NCBI GenBank assembly: GCA_011391495.1
Contig: JAABQK010000009.1
Span: 37,278-101,277 of the forward strand
Direction of reading: 5' to 3'
Origin: Hydrogenophaga sp.
GTDB lineage: Bacteria > Pseudomonadota > Gammaproteobacteria > Burkholderiales > Burkholderiaceae_C
DNA length: 64,000 bases
The translations under genes were made by a program, and so were the position numbers. The notes beneath the pieces are model-generated. The model did no database searches. It worked only from the letters and a program-made list of their open reading frames with translations, and was not told the origin of the DNA. Shown in pieces: positions 37,909-47,500 of this stretch. The number at the start of each line of letters is the position of its first letter. Positions within the stretch are counted from its first letter, which is position 1.

Positions 37909-39567
37909 ATGGCCAAACACTCATCCGCACAGACCGATCGTTTTGTGCACGACCGCCTGCCTCCACCGGACCAGTGGCCCGAGCTGCGCTACGACCTGCC
38001 CGAACTGCAGGCACTGCCCGAGCAGCTCAACGTGGTGCAGGCGCTCTTCGACCGCGCCGTCGTCGCCGGCCACGCCGACCGCCCGCTGTTCCGCAGCGAC
38101 GAGCGCACGCTGAGCTACGCCCAGGCGCGCGCCGAGGTGAACCGTTTCGCCAATGCGCTGGCACAGATGGGCTTGCGACCTGGCAACCGCGTGCTGCTGC
38201 GTGGCGGCAATTCGGTCGCGATGGCACTGGCCTGGCTGGCGGTGGTGCAGAGCGGTTTGATCGCGGTGGCCACCATGCCGCTGCTGCGCGCCACCGAGCT
38301 CAAGGCGATCATCGACAAGTCGAAACCCTCGGCCGCGCTGTGCGATGTGAAGCTGCAGGACGAGCTCAAGGCCGCCTTGGCGTTGAGCCCGGACACGGCC
38401 GCGTTGCCGCTGCGCCTGTTCAGCACCGGCGATGCGGCCGTGGTGTTGCCCGACTCGCTCGAAGCACTGGCCCGCCACGCCAGCGACCAAACCACGCCCT
38501 GCCCCACCAGCGCCGGCGACATCGCGCTGCTGGCCTTCACCTCCGGCACCACCGGCAGCCCGAAGGCCGCGGTGCACAGCCACCGCGACTTGCTGGCCGC
38601 CTGCGAGACCTGGCCGCGCCACGTGCTGCGCGCCACACCCGACGACATCGTCATGGGTTCGCCTCCGCTGGCCTTCACCTTCGGCCTCGGTGGCCTGCTG
38701 GTGTTTCCCATGTGGGCCGGCGCCTCGGTGTATTTCCCGAGCATCCCCTACACGCCCGAGGCCATGGTGCTGCTGATGAACCGCGTCGGCGCCACCATCT
38801 GCTACACCGCACCCACCTTCTACCGGCAGATGGCCGCGTTTGCGCGCCAACACGGCATCGGGAAACTGCGCATCAGCGTGAGCGCTGGCGAGGGACTGCC
38901 TGACGCCACGCGCCAGCTCTGGAAAGAGGCGAGCGGCCTGGAGATGCTCGACGGCATCGGCGCGACCGAGATGTTCCACATCTTCATTTCATCGAGGCCC
39001 GAGGCCGTCAGGCGTGGCGCCATCGGCCAGGTGGTGCCGGGCTACGAAGCGAAGATCGTGGACGAGCATGCCCAGGAATTGCCGCGGGGCCAGGTCGGGC
39101 GGCTCGCCGTCAAGGGCCCCACCGGCTGCAGGTACCTCGACGACCCACGCCAGACGGTCTATGTGCAGAACGGCTGGAACTTCCCCGGCGACGCCTTCAG
39201 CCAGGACGGCGATGGCTACTTTTTCTACCAGGCGCGCACCGACGACATGATCATCACCGCCGGCTACAACGTGGCCGGCCCCGAGGTGGAAGCATCGCTG
39301 CTGCAGCACCCGGCGGTGGCCGAGTGCGGCGTGGTCGGCCGGCCCGACGAGGAGCGCGGCATGGTCATCGTGGCCTATGTGGTGCTCAAACCCGGCATGG
39401 CGGCTGACGCCGCGCAGGTCAAGGCCCTGCAGGACCATGTGAAGCAGACCCTGGCCCCCTACAAATACCCGCGCGACGTGCTCTTCGTACCGCAACTGCC
39501 CCGCACCGAGACCGGCAAGCTGCAGCGTTTTGCGCTGCGCAAGATGGCCACCGAAGCCCGCACCTGA
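37909..39567 (+). CDS. AMP-forming CoA ligase, benzoate/2-aminobenzoate type
   Basis: A 552-residue ligase with P-loop FTSGTTGSPKAAVHSH, the aromatic-acid-ligase segment PLAFTFGLGGLLVFPMWAGAS, IGATEMFHIFIS, and the hinge YQARTDDMIITAGYNVAGPEVE. The catalytic Lys lies in RTETGKLQRFALR. The segment order and the GATEMFHIF motif recall benzoate and 2-aminobenzoate CoA ligases. It follows the dehydrogenase by 13 bases and precedes the RidA gene by 14. An aromatic or cyclic acid is the likely substrate. Confidence 0.87.
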   Translation: MAKHSSAQTDRFVHDRLPPPDQWPELRYDLPELQALPEQLNVVQALFDRAVVAGHADRPLFRSDERTLSYAQARAEVNRFANALAQMGLRPGNRVLLRGGNSVAMALAWLAVVQSGLIAVATMPLLRATELKAIIDKSKPSAALCDVKLQDELKAALALSPDTAALPLRLFSTGDAAVVLPDSLEALARHASDQTTPCPTSAGDIALLAFTSGTTGSPKAAVHSHRDLLAACETWPRHVLRATPDDIVMGSPPLAFTFGLGGLLVFPMWAGASVYFPSIPYTPEAMVLLMNRVGATICYTAPTFYRQMAAFARQHGIGKLRISVSAGEGLPDATRQLWKEASGLEMLDGIGATEMFHIFISSRPEAVRRGAIGQVVPGYEAKIVDEHAQELPRGQVGRLAVKGPTGCRYLDDPRQTVYVQNGWNFPGDAFSQDGDGYFFYQARTDDMIITAGYNVAGPEVEASLLQHPAVAECGVVGRPDEERGMVIVAYVVLKPGMAADAAQVKALQDHVKQTLAPYKYPRDVLFVPQLPRTETGKLQRFALRKMATEART

Positions 39568-39581
39568 CACGGACCCACCCC

Positions 39582-39974
39582 ATGAAGCACCTGCAACCGC
39601 CCGGATGGGCCACCCCCAAGGGTTACGCCAATGGCGTGGCCGCCCGCGGCACCCTGGTGTTCGTTGGCGGCCAGATCGGCTGGAATGGTGACCAGCAGTT
39701 CGAAAGCGACGACTTCATCGCGCAGACGAAACAGGCCCTCGCCAACATCCACGCCGTGCTCGCCTGTGCCGGCGCAGGCCCCGAACACATGGTGCGCATG
39801 ACCTGGTACATCGTGGACCGGGTCGAGTACAACGCCCGCCTGCGCGAACTGGGCACGGTGTACCGCGAGGTGATGGGCAGGCATTTTCCGGCCATGACCT
39901 GCGTGGAGGTGAGCGCGCTGGTGGAAGAACGTGCAAAGGTGGAGATCGAGGTCACGGCAGTCGTACCCGACTGA
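39582..39974 (+). CDS. RidA family protein
   Basis: A 130-residue YjgF/YER057c/UK114-type protein. RidA deaminates reactive enamine/imine intermediates, and some relatives act in ring-cleavage pathways. It has the GTLVFVGGQIGWN strand, the middle NIHAVLACAGAGPEHMVRMTWYI and the C-terminal FPAMTCVEVSALVEERAKVEIEV. The position of the Arg that binds carboxylates in true RidA is not convincing here, so this is probably a subfamily with a pathway-specific role. It is last in the MarR-led operon. Confidence 0.86.
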   Translation: MKHLQPPGWATPKGYANGVAARGTLVFVGGQIGWNGDQQFESDDFIAQTKQALANIHAVLACAGAGPEHMVRMTWYIVDRVEYNARLRELGTVYREVMGRHFPAMTCVEVSALVEERAKVEIEVTAVVPD

Positions 39975-40058
39975 GCCTGCCTCCCGGACACGACACCCGC
40001 CGAACAGGACCGCCACGGCAGCGGGCCGGTGGCTGCCTTGCTGCCAGGCGGGTGGCGG

Positions 40059-41213
40059 TTACTTGACGCCCAGCACCTCGATCGTCACACGGCGGTTGGG
40101 TTGCAGGCAGATGACCTGCTGCGGCTTCGGTGCCCGGGTGCTGCACGCCACCACCGGCTCGCGCTGGCCTCGACCTTCGGTCGACACCTGGTCGGCCTTC
40201 ACGCCAAAACTTTCCAGATAGGCCCGTACGGTGTTCGCCCGCTCCAGCGACAGCGCATCGTTGTGCGCCTCCGTGCCCCAGCGGTCCGTGTGGCCGATGT
40301 AGCCGATGGACTCGATGCGGCTGTACTTTTTCAGGCTCTGCGCCACTTCGCGCAGGCGGTCCAGACCACCCGGCAACACATCGTCCCGACCCGCCTTGTC
40401 GAACCTGAACAGGGCATCGCCCTGCAGCACGATGCTTTCCTTCTGCACCACCACAGCCTGCACAGGCACCGGCGCCACCACCGGAGCTGGTGCCGCCAGC
40501 GCCGCCTGCGGAGCTGGCGCGCAGCGGGCGGCCTCCTGGGCGGCGCGGGCAACGGCGTCTTCGGCCATGGCCACGTGCGGCGTGGCCTGGCGCCAGCCGG
40601 TCTGCTCTTCAGCGTGCCCTGCGCGCACCAGGCGTACCTCGGCGCAGGCCACGGTCCGGGCGTTGCAGCTCAGGGTGGCGGCGTTGCGCTTGAAGCCGCT
40701 CAGCCGGTTCCAGAGGTCTTCACGCAGCTTGCTGCTGCTGGCTACCAGGGGCGTGTCGTAGCCAGCCTGGGCGTTCCTGTCCGCCTCCAGCGCCTGCACG
40801 ATCCTGACCGCTTCGAACAGCGACTCTTCCACATAACCGGTGCGGTCGTTCTCGTGGTACTGCGTCTTGGCGGTGTCGAGCCAGCACTGGGCCTTGGCCA
40901 GCGGGTAGTGGCTCTGCGGCACGCCGGCTTCGTTGAGCGCGCGCAGGCGTTGCTGCACCGCTTCCAGCGACTTGCGGTCACCGAGCATGCGCCCGTCGGT
41001 GGTGCGTGTGGCCTGGGGCACCAGCCCGGTGTTCCGCGCAGCGGGCGCAGGAGCTTCATCTCGTGCGGCCATGCCGGCACAGCCGGACAGGACCAGGACG
41101 GACAGCAGCATCGGCAGGGAAAAGGTCTTACGCATGGCGGAACGCATCGCTTCGGTTCGACCGCTGGCCGCGGAGCCGTAGGTCTGGTTGGCAAGGACAG
41201 GTGAGACGTGCAT
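40059..41213 (-). CDS. OmpA-family outer-membrane lipoprotein of the surface operon
   Basis: A 384-residue protein. A lipobox LSVLVLSGCAG sits after an unusually long N-terminal part of about 30 residues. The start at 41213 has an AGAGGAG site, so it is kept, but internal ATGs nearer the lipobox are possible. The middle is helical and Ala/Pro-rich, and the C-terminal 120 residues are an OmpA peptidoglycan-binding domain (IGYIGHTDRWGTEAHNDALSLERANTVRAYL). It would tether the outer membrane to peptidoglycan. It is third in the operon, 14 bases after the barrel gene. Confidence 0.88.
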   Translation of the reverse strand: MHVSPVLANQTYGSAASGRTEAMRSAMRKTFSLPMLLSVLVLSGCAGMAARDEAPAPAARNTGLVPQATRTTDGRMLGDRKSLEAVQQRLRALNEAGVPQSHYPLAKAQCWLDTAKTQYHENDRTGYVEESLFEAVRIVQALEADRNAQAGYDTPLVASSSKLREDLWNRLSGFKRNAATLSCNARTVACAEVRLVRAGHAEEQTGWRQATPHVAMAEDAVARAAQEAARCAPAPQAALAAPAPVVAPVPVQAVVVQKESIVLQGDALFRFDKAGRDDVLPGGLDRLREVAQSLKKYSRIESIGYIGHTDRWGTEAHNDALSLERANTVRAYLESFGVKADQVSTEGRGQREPVVACSTRAPKPQQVICLQPNRRVTIEVLGVK

Positions 41214-41227
41214 GGCCGCTCCTCTCG

Positions 41228-44200
41228 TCAGGGGGTGACCGATCCGGCCGGTGTAAGCGTCTTGTTCACGCCCGCATCCCGGCCGCGGAAGAGGTCTTCG
41301 TCGAACTTGTAGCGCATGCCGAGCACCCAGCCGCGGTTGGTGTATTCGCTGCCGGAGAGGTCCTGGTCGCTGAAACCCCGCCAGTTGTAGCCCAGGGTCG
41401 CCCACAGGTTGTCCATCAGCACGTAGCCGACCTCCAGGCCATAGGCGTACTGGCGTGCGCCGCCACTGCCCTGCAGCACACTGAAGAGGCCGCCCAGGGA
41501 CCAGCGGTTGGACACGTCGTAGGTGAGGCGCGCGCCCAGCAGGGACGCGCTGTAGTTGTCACGCACGGTGCCCAGCAGCAGCTCGTCGACGCGCTTGTAA
41601 GCCAGGCGGCCCGACACCCACCAGGGGCGGCTCGGGTGGTAGTTGGCGCGCAGGCTGGCGATGGTCAAATCGCGGTCGGTGCTGTCGGCACCGCCGACGG
41701 TTTCGTTGCGCTGCTCCAGCACGCCCAGGGCATCGAAGCGGTTGCTGTCCACCGGGCGGTAGGCGAACCCCAGCTGGACGCGGTTCTGCCGGGTGTCACC
41801 GCCCTGCGCTGTGCGCGGGGTCACCTGGTTGAAATAGTCGCGCGCCAGCAGGGTCCAGTCACGGTCCAGTTTGCGGGCCAGACCCAGCGTGGCCAGGTGG
41901 TTGGTGTTGTTCGCGTCCTGGCGCCACTCGATGCGGCCGGAGGCTTTCCAGAGCTCGCTGGCGGTGTATTCCAGGCCGGCGGCCAGGGCGGTGGCATCCC
42001 CGCTGCTGGCGGTCAGGCGTTCCACGCTGGTGACCAGGCGCAGGCCTTCGGACACCAGCCAGCCGTTGCGCAATCCGAGTGCGGCCTGGATGTCCTTGCC
42101 CGACCCGGCATCGCGCAGCCGGTACTCGCTGTAGACCGACCCGTCCTGCATGTATTGGGTGTCCACACCGATGGCAATGGCACTGGCCGCTTCGCCCACG
42201 CCCAGGCCATAGGCACCGCCGAACTCGCGGGAACGCTCGTAGCGTCCATACACCCGTGTCTTGTCGGCCACCATCCAGTCGGCCCCCAGGCGGTACAGAT
42301 GGGTGCCGTCGCTGCCGAGCTCACGCTGCAGCTCGCCGCTGAGTGTCAGGCTGTCGCTCATCTTGTAGGCTGCACGGCCAAACACCGAGGTGCGGTCGAG
42401 ATCTTCCGGCGCGGTGGTGGCTGCCGTGGTGATGGGAGAACAGACCACGGGCAGGCCGGTGGCCGGATCGATCGACTGGTTGCCCACCTGGCTGATGCCG
42501 AAGCCGCTGTTGTAGCCGCTCGCATCCGTGGCCACCGTGGGATCGCTGGAGCACACGCTGGCGGACAGGCTGGCGAGACTGGCGGCACTTTCCTTGACGG
42601 CCCGCACCCCGCCGCCCAGCGTCAGGCGTTCACCCACGCGGACGTCCGCGCCGATCGCCAGGGCCTGGGACCGGTTGTCGATGCCGGAGCGGGTGGCGGT
42701 CGGATCGAGCTGGTCCTCTGAACGGAGATATTCGCCATTCACCGTCAGGTCCGGGTTGACCTGGTAGGCGCCCGAGACCCCGAGCTCGGTGCGCCCGCCC
42801 GTGATGCCGGCGGCGCTGTTGTTGAAATCTTCGCTGGCACGGGCCACATAGGCGCGCGTGCGCAGTGCGTCGCCGGCGTGGCGGATTTCCAGCCGGGCCG
42901 CGCGACCCGTTACCTCGCCGCTCTTGCCGTCGAAATTGGTGCTGGTGTTGGTATTGAAGCCGCTCGCGCCCGCGTTGACCACACTGCGCGTGCCGGCTAC
43001 CTCGGCGATGAGTTCGGTGGTGTCGCTGAGCTTGAGCTGCAGGCTGGCGCCCGCCACGGTGTAGGGCGCCTGCGGGTTGTCGTCTTTCGCCGCGGCCACA
43101 CCGAGGGTCAGCCTGTCGGTCAGGGCGAGCTTGAGGTCGCCGCCGTACACCAGGAAGCTTTCACCGCCCTGGTCCACTTCGTAGGTGGCGCGGATCGACA
43201 CCGGGTTGAGCTGATCGTCGAAGCTGGGCACCGGTGCGCGGAACAGGATCTTCCCGCTGAAGGGCTCAAATTCGTAGTCGCTGGTGCGGGTCAGCAGCGT
43301 GGTCTTCAGCACGGTGGTGGGCTGGTTGCGGTCGCGCACCACGATCTCGATTTTTTCCGACCCGGTCACGCCGTTCGGGTTGGACACGGTGTAGGGACCG
43401 GAGACACCGCGGCCGGGGAACTCGTCGATGACCTGACGCAAGGTGTCCTGCGCCACGAAGCCGTTCGCCGTCAACCGGCCCTCTTCGTAGCGGCCCTTGA
43501 GGCCCGCCACCGACCGGTTGTACTGGCTCAGCCTGCGCGCCGGGTTGTCGTCCACCGTCGTGTAGTCGCCGTACAGCAGGAAGCTGCGGTTGCGGTCGAC
43601 CCGCACATAGAGCTTTTCGGAACTCTGCGCGTCCACGCCGCGCACGCTCGCATCGCCATACACCGGGTAGAACGCATTCGGATCGATTTCCTGGAACAGC
43701 TGGCGGTCGGTGTCCTTGTCCGAGTCGTAGGCCAGCGTCAGCAGGTAGTCTCCCCTGATCTTGCCCTTGAGGTAGACCGCCGCACGCGCGCCTGCGCGCG
43801 ACTTGCCGCCATTGAATGCCTGGTTGAAGCCCGTGAGTTCGGCGTCGAATGCGTCGTCTTCGCGCACCGGGACGATGGTGGTCGGATCGAACCGGTCGGA
43901 ACGCAGGCGGCCTTCGATGAGGCCGACGGCGATCATCTCCCGGAGATCCGGCACATAGCGCACCGTGACCTGCTCCGCCACGCCTTTGACCGACACCCTC
44001 AGCCTGACCGCTTCGGGCCTGTAGGGCGCGATCAGTTTGAAACGCAGCGCACCACCCGACACCGCGACCTGAACGCCCGGGGCCATGCGGTCGATGTCGG
44101 CGCGGTCGGCGCCGGACTCGGATGTTGTGCGACCCGGCAGCAGGATGCGGGCCCCCCCGTCCACCTCGACCGTCACATCCACCTCACTCTTGACGAGCTG

Positions 44201-44518
44201 CCCATCCCTGTCCTTGAGCGTGACCACCACCTCGGTGGAACCGACGCCGTCGGCGGGCAGGTTGTCTGCAGCGACTTGCACGCTGATCGTCTCCACAGGC
44301 GAGGACAGGCGCTGCAGGAACGAAGTGAAGGGGCGCGGCCCGATGTCTGCCTGTCCGGACATGCCCGGCGGGCTGGCGTTCTCCAGCAGATCGGCGCTGG
44401 TGGTGCTGTCCGCGGGCTGCGCCAGGGCCGCCGAGACCAGCAGGGTGGCCGCGATGGCCACGGGGGTCTTCATGATCACGTGGTTCAACCGTCGGTTCGG
44501 TGGTGCGAGGGATCTCAT
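41228..44518 (-). CDS. Predicted outer-membrane beta-barrel protein with Ig-like N-terminal domain
   Basis: A 1096-residue protein. After a signal peptide (IAATLLVSAALAQPA) comes an Ig-like domain with VQVAADNLPADGVGSTEVVVTLKDRDGQ, similar to invasin-type repeats. A region with DNA-free FLLYGDYTTVDDNPARRLSQYNRSV-like beta motifs follows. The C-terminal 600 residues alternate polar and hydrophobic residues in short strands (LTLSGELQREL, WSLGGLFSVLQG, NLWATLGYNWRGFSDQDLSG), as in porins. It ends in a strand-type tail. The ATG at 44518 overlaps the upstream stop (ATGA); an ATG at 44473 gives a more ordinary signal peptide. I cannot name the family. Confidence 0.75.
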   Translation of the reverse strand: MRSLAPPNRRLNHVIMKTPVAIAATLLVSAALAQPADSTTSADLLENASPPGMSGQADIGPRPFTSFLQRLSSPVETISVQVAADNLPADGVGSTEVVVTLKDRDGQLVKSEVDVTVEVDGGARILLPGRTTSESGADRADIDRMAPGVQVAVSGGALRFKLIAPYRPEAVRLRVSVKGVAEQVTVRYVPDLREMIAVGLIEGRLRSDRFDPTTIVPVREDDAFDAELTGFNQAFNGGKSRAGARAAVYLKGKIRGDYLLTLAYDSDKDTDRQLFQEIDPNAFYPVYGDASVRGVDAQSSEKLYVRVDRNRSFLLYGDYTTVDDNPARRLSQYNRSVAGLKGRYEEGRLTANGFVAQDTLRQVIDEFPGRGVSGPYTVSNPNGVTGSEKIEIVVRDRNQPTTVLKTTLLTRTSDYEFEPFSGKILFRAPVPSFDDQLNPVSIRATYEVDQGGESFLVYGGDLKLALTDRLTLGVAAAKDDNPQAPYTVAGASLQLKLSDTTELIAEVAGTRSVVNAGASGFNTNTSTNFDGKSGEVTGRAARLEIRHAGDALRTRAYVARASEDFNNSAAGITGGRTELGVSGAYQVNPDLTVNGEYLRSEDQLDPTATRSGIDNRSQALAIGADVRVGERLTLGGGVRAVKESAASLASLSASVCSSDPTVATDASGYNSGFGISQVGNQSIDPATGLPVVCSPITTAATTAPEDLDRTSVFGRAAYKMSDSLTLSGELQRELGSDGTHLYRLGADWMVADKTRVYGRYERSREFGGAYGLGVGEAASAIAIGVDTQYMQDGSVYSEYRLRDAGSGKDIQAALGLRNGWLVSEGLRLVTSVERLTASSGDATALAAGLEYTASELWKASGRIEWRQDANNTNHLATLGLARKLDRDWTLLARDYFNQVTPRTAQGGDTRQNRVQLGFAYRPVDSNRFDALGVLEQRNETVGGADSTDRDLTIASLRANYHPSRPWWVSGRLAYKRVDELLLGTVRDNYSASLLGARLTYDVSNRWSLGGLFSVLQGSGGARQYAYGLEVGYVLMDNLWATLGYNWRGFSDQDLSGSEYTNRGWVLGMRYKFDEDLFRGRDAGVNKTLTPAGSVTP

Positions 44519-47500
44519 GGCAGCGCCCTCCCGTCCTGGCGGACTGCGGGCATGATCTGCTGCATCGGCAGTTCGCCCCCGGGCTGGATCCTGAAATCCA
44601 GGCCCTTCTCCGTTTCGGGAGCGAACACGCCACCCTGTGCGCGGCGCGCCTTGACCTGGTCCAGCACCTCCACCGAACACGAACCTTCGATGAAGTCGGC
44701 ACGAGCCATCTCGCCGCCCTTCATGTCGACGAACAGGCTGTTGCCATCGCCCGCATTCCGGTTGCTCGAAGGCAGCATGCGCGAGCCCAGCGGCAGTGTC
44801 TTGCGATCCAGCTTGATGACCTGCGTCTGTGACTTCACGCCGCACAGGCTGTACTTGCCTTCGCTGTCGGTGATCACATAGGAGCCATCCAGCATCACCA
44901 GGCGCACACCGGGGATGCCCAGCTCGCGCGCTCCGCCGACGTTCTGCTGCACATGGTTGCCATCGCAGTCCACATAGACCTTGCCCACGATGCAACCCTC
45001 GGTGGCAAAGACGCCGCCCTGCACCTTCACCTGGAACGCTGCCGTGGCCGAACGCACCGTGCCTGTGGGGCTGTCGTACACGGCCGCGGCCCGGTTCACA
45101 CCGTCGCCCTGCTGCGAGCCCACGCCCAGGCGAACGAAGTAGCTCAGAGCCACCTCGCTGCCGCCGGCCACAGAGCCGATACGGAACACCAGCGAGCGGC
45201 CAGCACTGCCCGACGGATCCGGAAGGACCGCAGATCCCAGCCGCGCCGTCCCCGGGATGTACCGGAAACCTGCCGGCAGGCTGTCTTCCACCCGCACGTC
45301 GGGCGCCTCACCTGTCCCGGGGTTGATCACCCGGATCGTGTAACGCAGCGAGTCACCCAGCTCGGCCACCGTCTTGTCGGCGACTTTGGTGACGATGAGC
45401 GCACCGTTGGCCTGTGGATCCAGCGGAATGTGGTTGTTGAACACTTCACCGGGACGGGTGACGAAGTTGTAGTCCAGGCTGAAGTAGTAGAGCGTGCCCG
45501 GCAGGCCGTTCACACCCACCGCCGGAGGGCCAAACTGGGGTTGCACGTTGACGATGCCGGACGGAACGACCAGCGTTCCTGAAGGCACCGCCACCCCGCC
45601 CAGGATCGCGTTCGACGCCGAGTAGCCCGCTGGCGGTGTCACCGCCAGCGTGTAGACACCGTTGGGCGGGCTGTTCACGAAGAGGAACTGGTAGCCACCG
45701 GTGCTGGTTTCCGTCACCTGGGTGTTGGATCCGCCCAGCAGATGGATCGCGGGATCGAATCCGGTGGGTCCACCGATCTGTACCGTGGCGCCACCGACCG
45801 GCACGCGGGTCACCGAGTCGTAGATGACGCCACTGGGGTCGAGCGGCAGGTTTTGCTCGATCGTGTTGTCACCCGGGTACAGCGTGATGTTGTCGATGAG
45901 ACCGGCCACCGTGACGGGATCGGACGGCGAAACCGCGGCCAGCAGGACATTGGTTCCCGTCGACACATTGCCATCCTCAGTCGTCGCAGACTGGTTGAAT
46001 GGCGTGCCCAGGATCACGTTGCCCAGGGGATCCTTGAAGCGCAGCTCGTACCCGCTGCCAGGCAACTGGCCGGCGATGAGGTATCGACCATCGGCAGCCG
46101 TGGTGGCCGAGCCCACCAGCACCGTGGCAGTGCCCTGAACCTGCAACAACTCGACACGGTAACCCGGCAAGGGTTGCTCGCCAGGCGTGAAAACGCGGTC
46201 GCGGTTGAGGTCGTAGTAGACCAGGCCAGACACACTGGCATCCGGTACCAGCACCAGCGCCACCGCGGAATCGGTGTCGTTCGCCGGATTGCTGTCGGGC
46301 AGGCTCGAGCCTGTCACCGTGGCCGTCACAGTCGCACCGGTGGCCGTGATCGGCACCGTGATCACGACATCCAGGCTCTGCCCCGGCGCGAGGGTGGCCG
46401 CCACGGTCGTCACGTCGCCATTGATCGAAATCGTGGTCGTGAAGCTTGTCGTGGCATTGCCGGCATTGGAAAGCGTCACCGTGGCTGTGACCGTGCTTCC
46501 AGCTGCACCGCCTGGAATCGGGCCAACCGTCACCGCCACGTCCGCCAGCGGCGTCAGGGCCGTGCTCGCCACAGCCGTGTTGTTCGCCGCGTTGCTGTCG
46601 GCCGTGCTGGTGCTGATCTGCGCGCTCCAGCTCTGCACCGTGGTCGAGCCCGCGGGCACCGTGTAGCTCACCACCGTCACCGTGCTCGAGCCGCTGGGCA
46701 GGCTGCCCAGGACCACCGTCTGGGTCGTGCCGTCCGGGCGCACCAGCGTGCCGCTGGCGTTGTCCGCGGCGCTCGGCCCGTTGTTGCTGAAGGTCACCGT
46801 GGCCGTGATCGTGCTGCCCGGGGTGCCCTGCGCGCTGGCGCTGAGCGTCACCGCCACGTCCGCCAGCGGCGTCAGGGCCGTGCTCGCCACAGCCGTGTTG
46901 TTCGCCAGGGTGGTCTCTGGCGTGTTGGTGGCCACCGTGCTGGTGGCTTCAAGCACCGATCCGCTGGCTGGCACCGTGGTGGTGAAAGTCTGCGTCACGC
47001 TTGCACCCGGTTCCAGATCGCCCATGCTGTAGCTGAGCACATCTCCGTTGGAGAGCGTCACCGTACCCACCACCGCGCTGGCGGTGGTGCTGGTCCCATC
47101 GGTCACGCTTCCATTGTTGGAGAAGACCACCGTACCGCTGACGATCGTGCCAGCAACCGCGCTCGCTGGCAGATCCAAAGAGACACTGACGTCGGCCACC
47201 AAAATAACGCCCGACTGGGATCCGGTGTTGTTGTTTGGGACCGGGTCTAGTGCGCCCACTGGCGGGCTCACCGTCGCTGTGTTGTTGTAGTTCCCGGCGC
47301 TTGCAGCAACCGCACGAATCACCACACTGCTGGTTGCACCAACGACCAGGCTGGAAGTACCGCGGACGGTGTTCCCGGTCACTGTTGCAGTAGTCGAGCC
47401 GGTGATACTCTGGACCGCGACTGCGGTGAATTCGGATGGAACAATGTCGATGAACGTGGCACCAGCAACCGGACTTGGCCCCGCATTGCCAATGGTCAGC

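Noticed and set aside
42878..44881. 667-codon plus-strand open frame opposite the barrel gene
   Set aside because: No start signal, Arg/His/Val-rich antisense composition; the minus strand gives signal peptide and beta strands.
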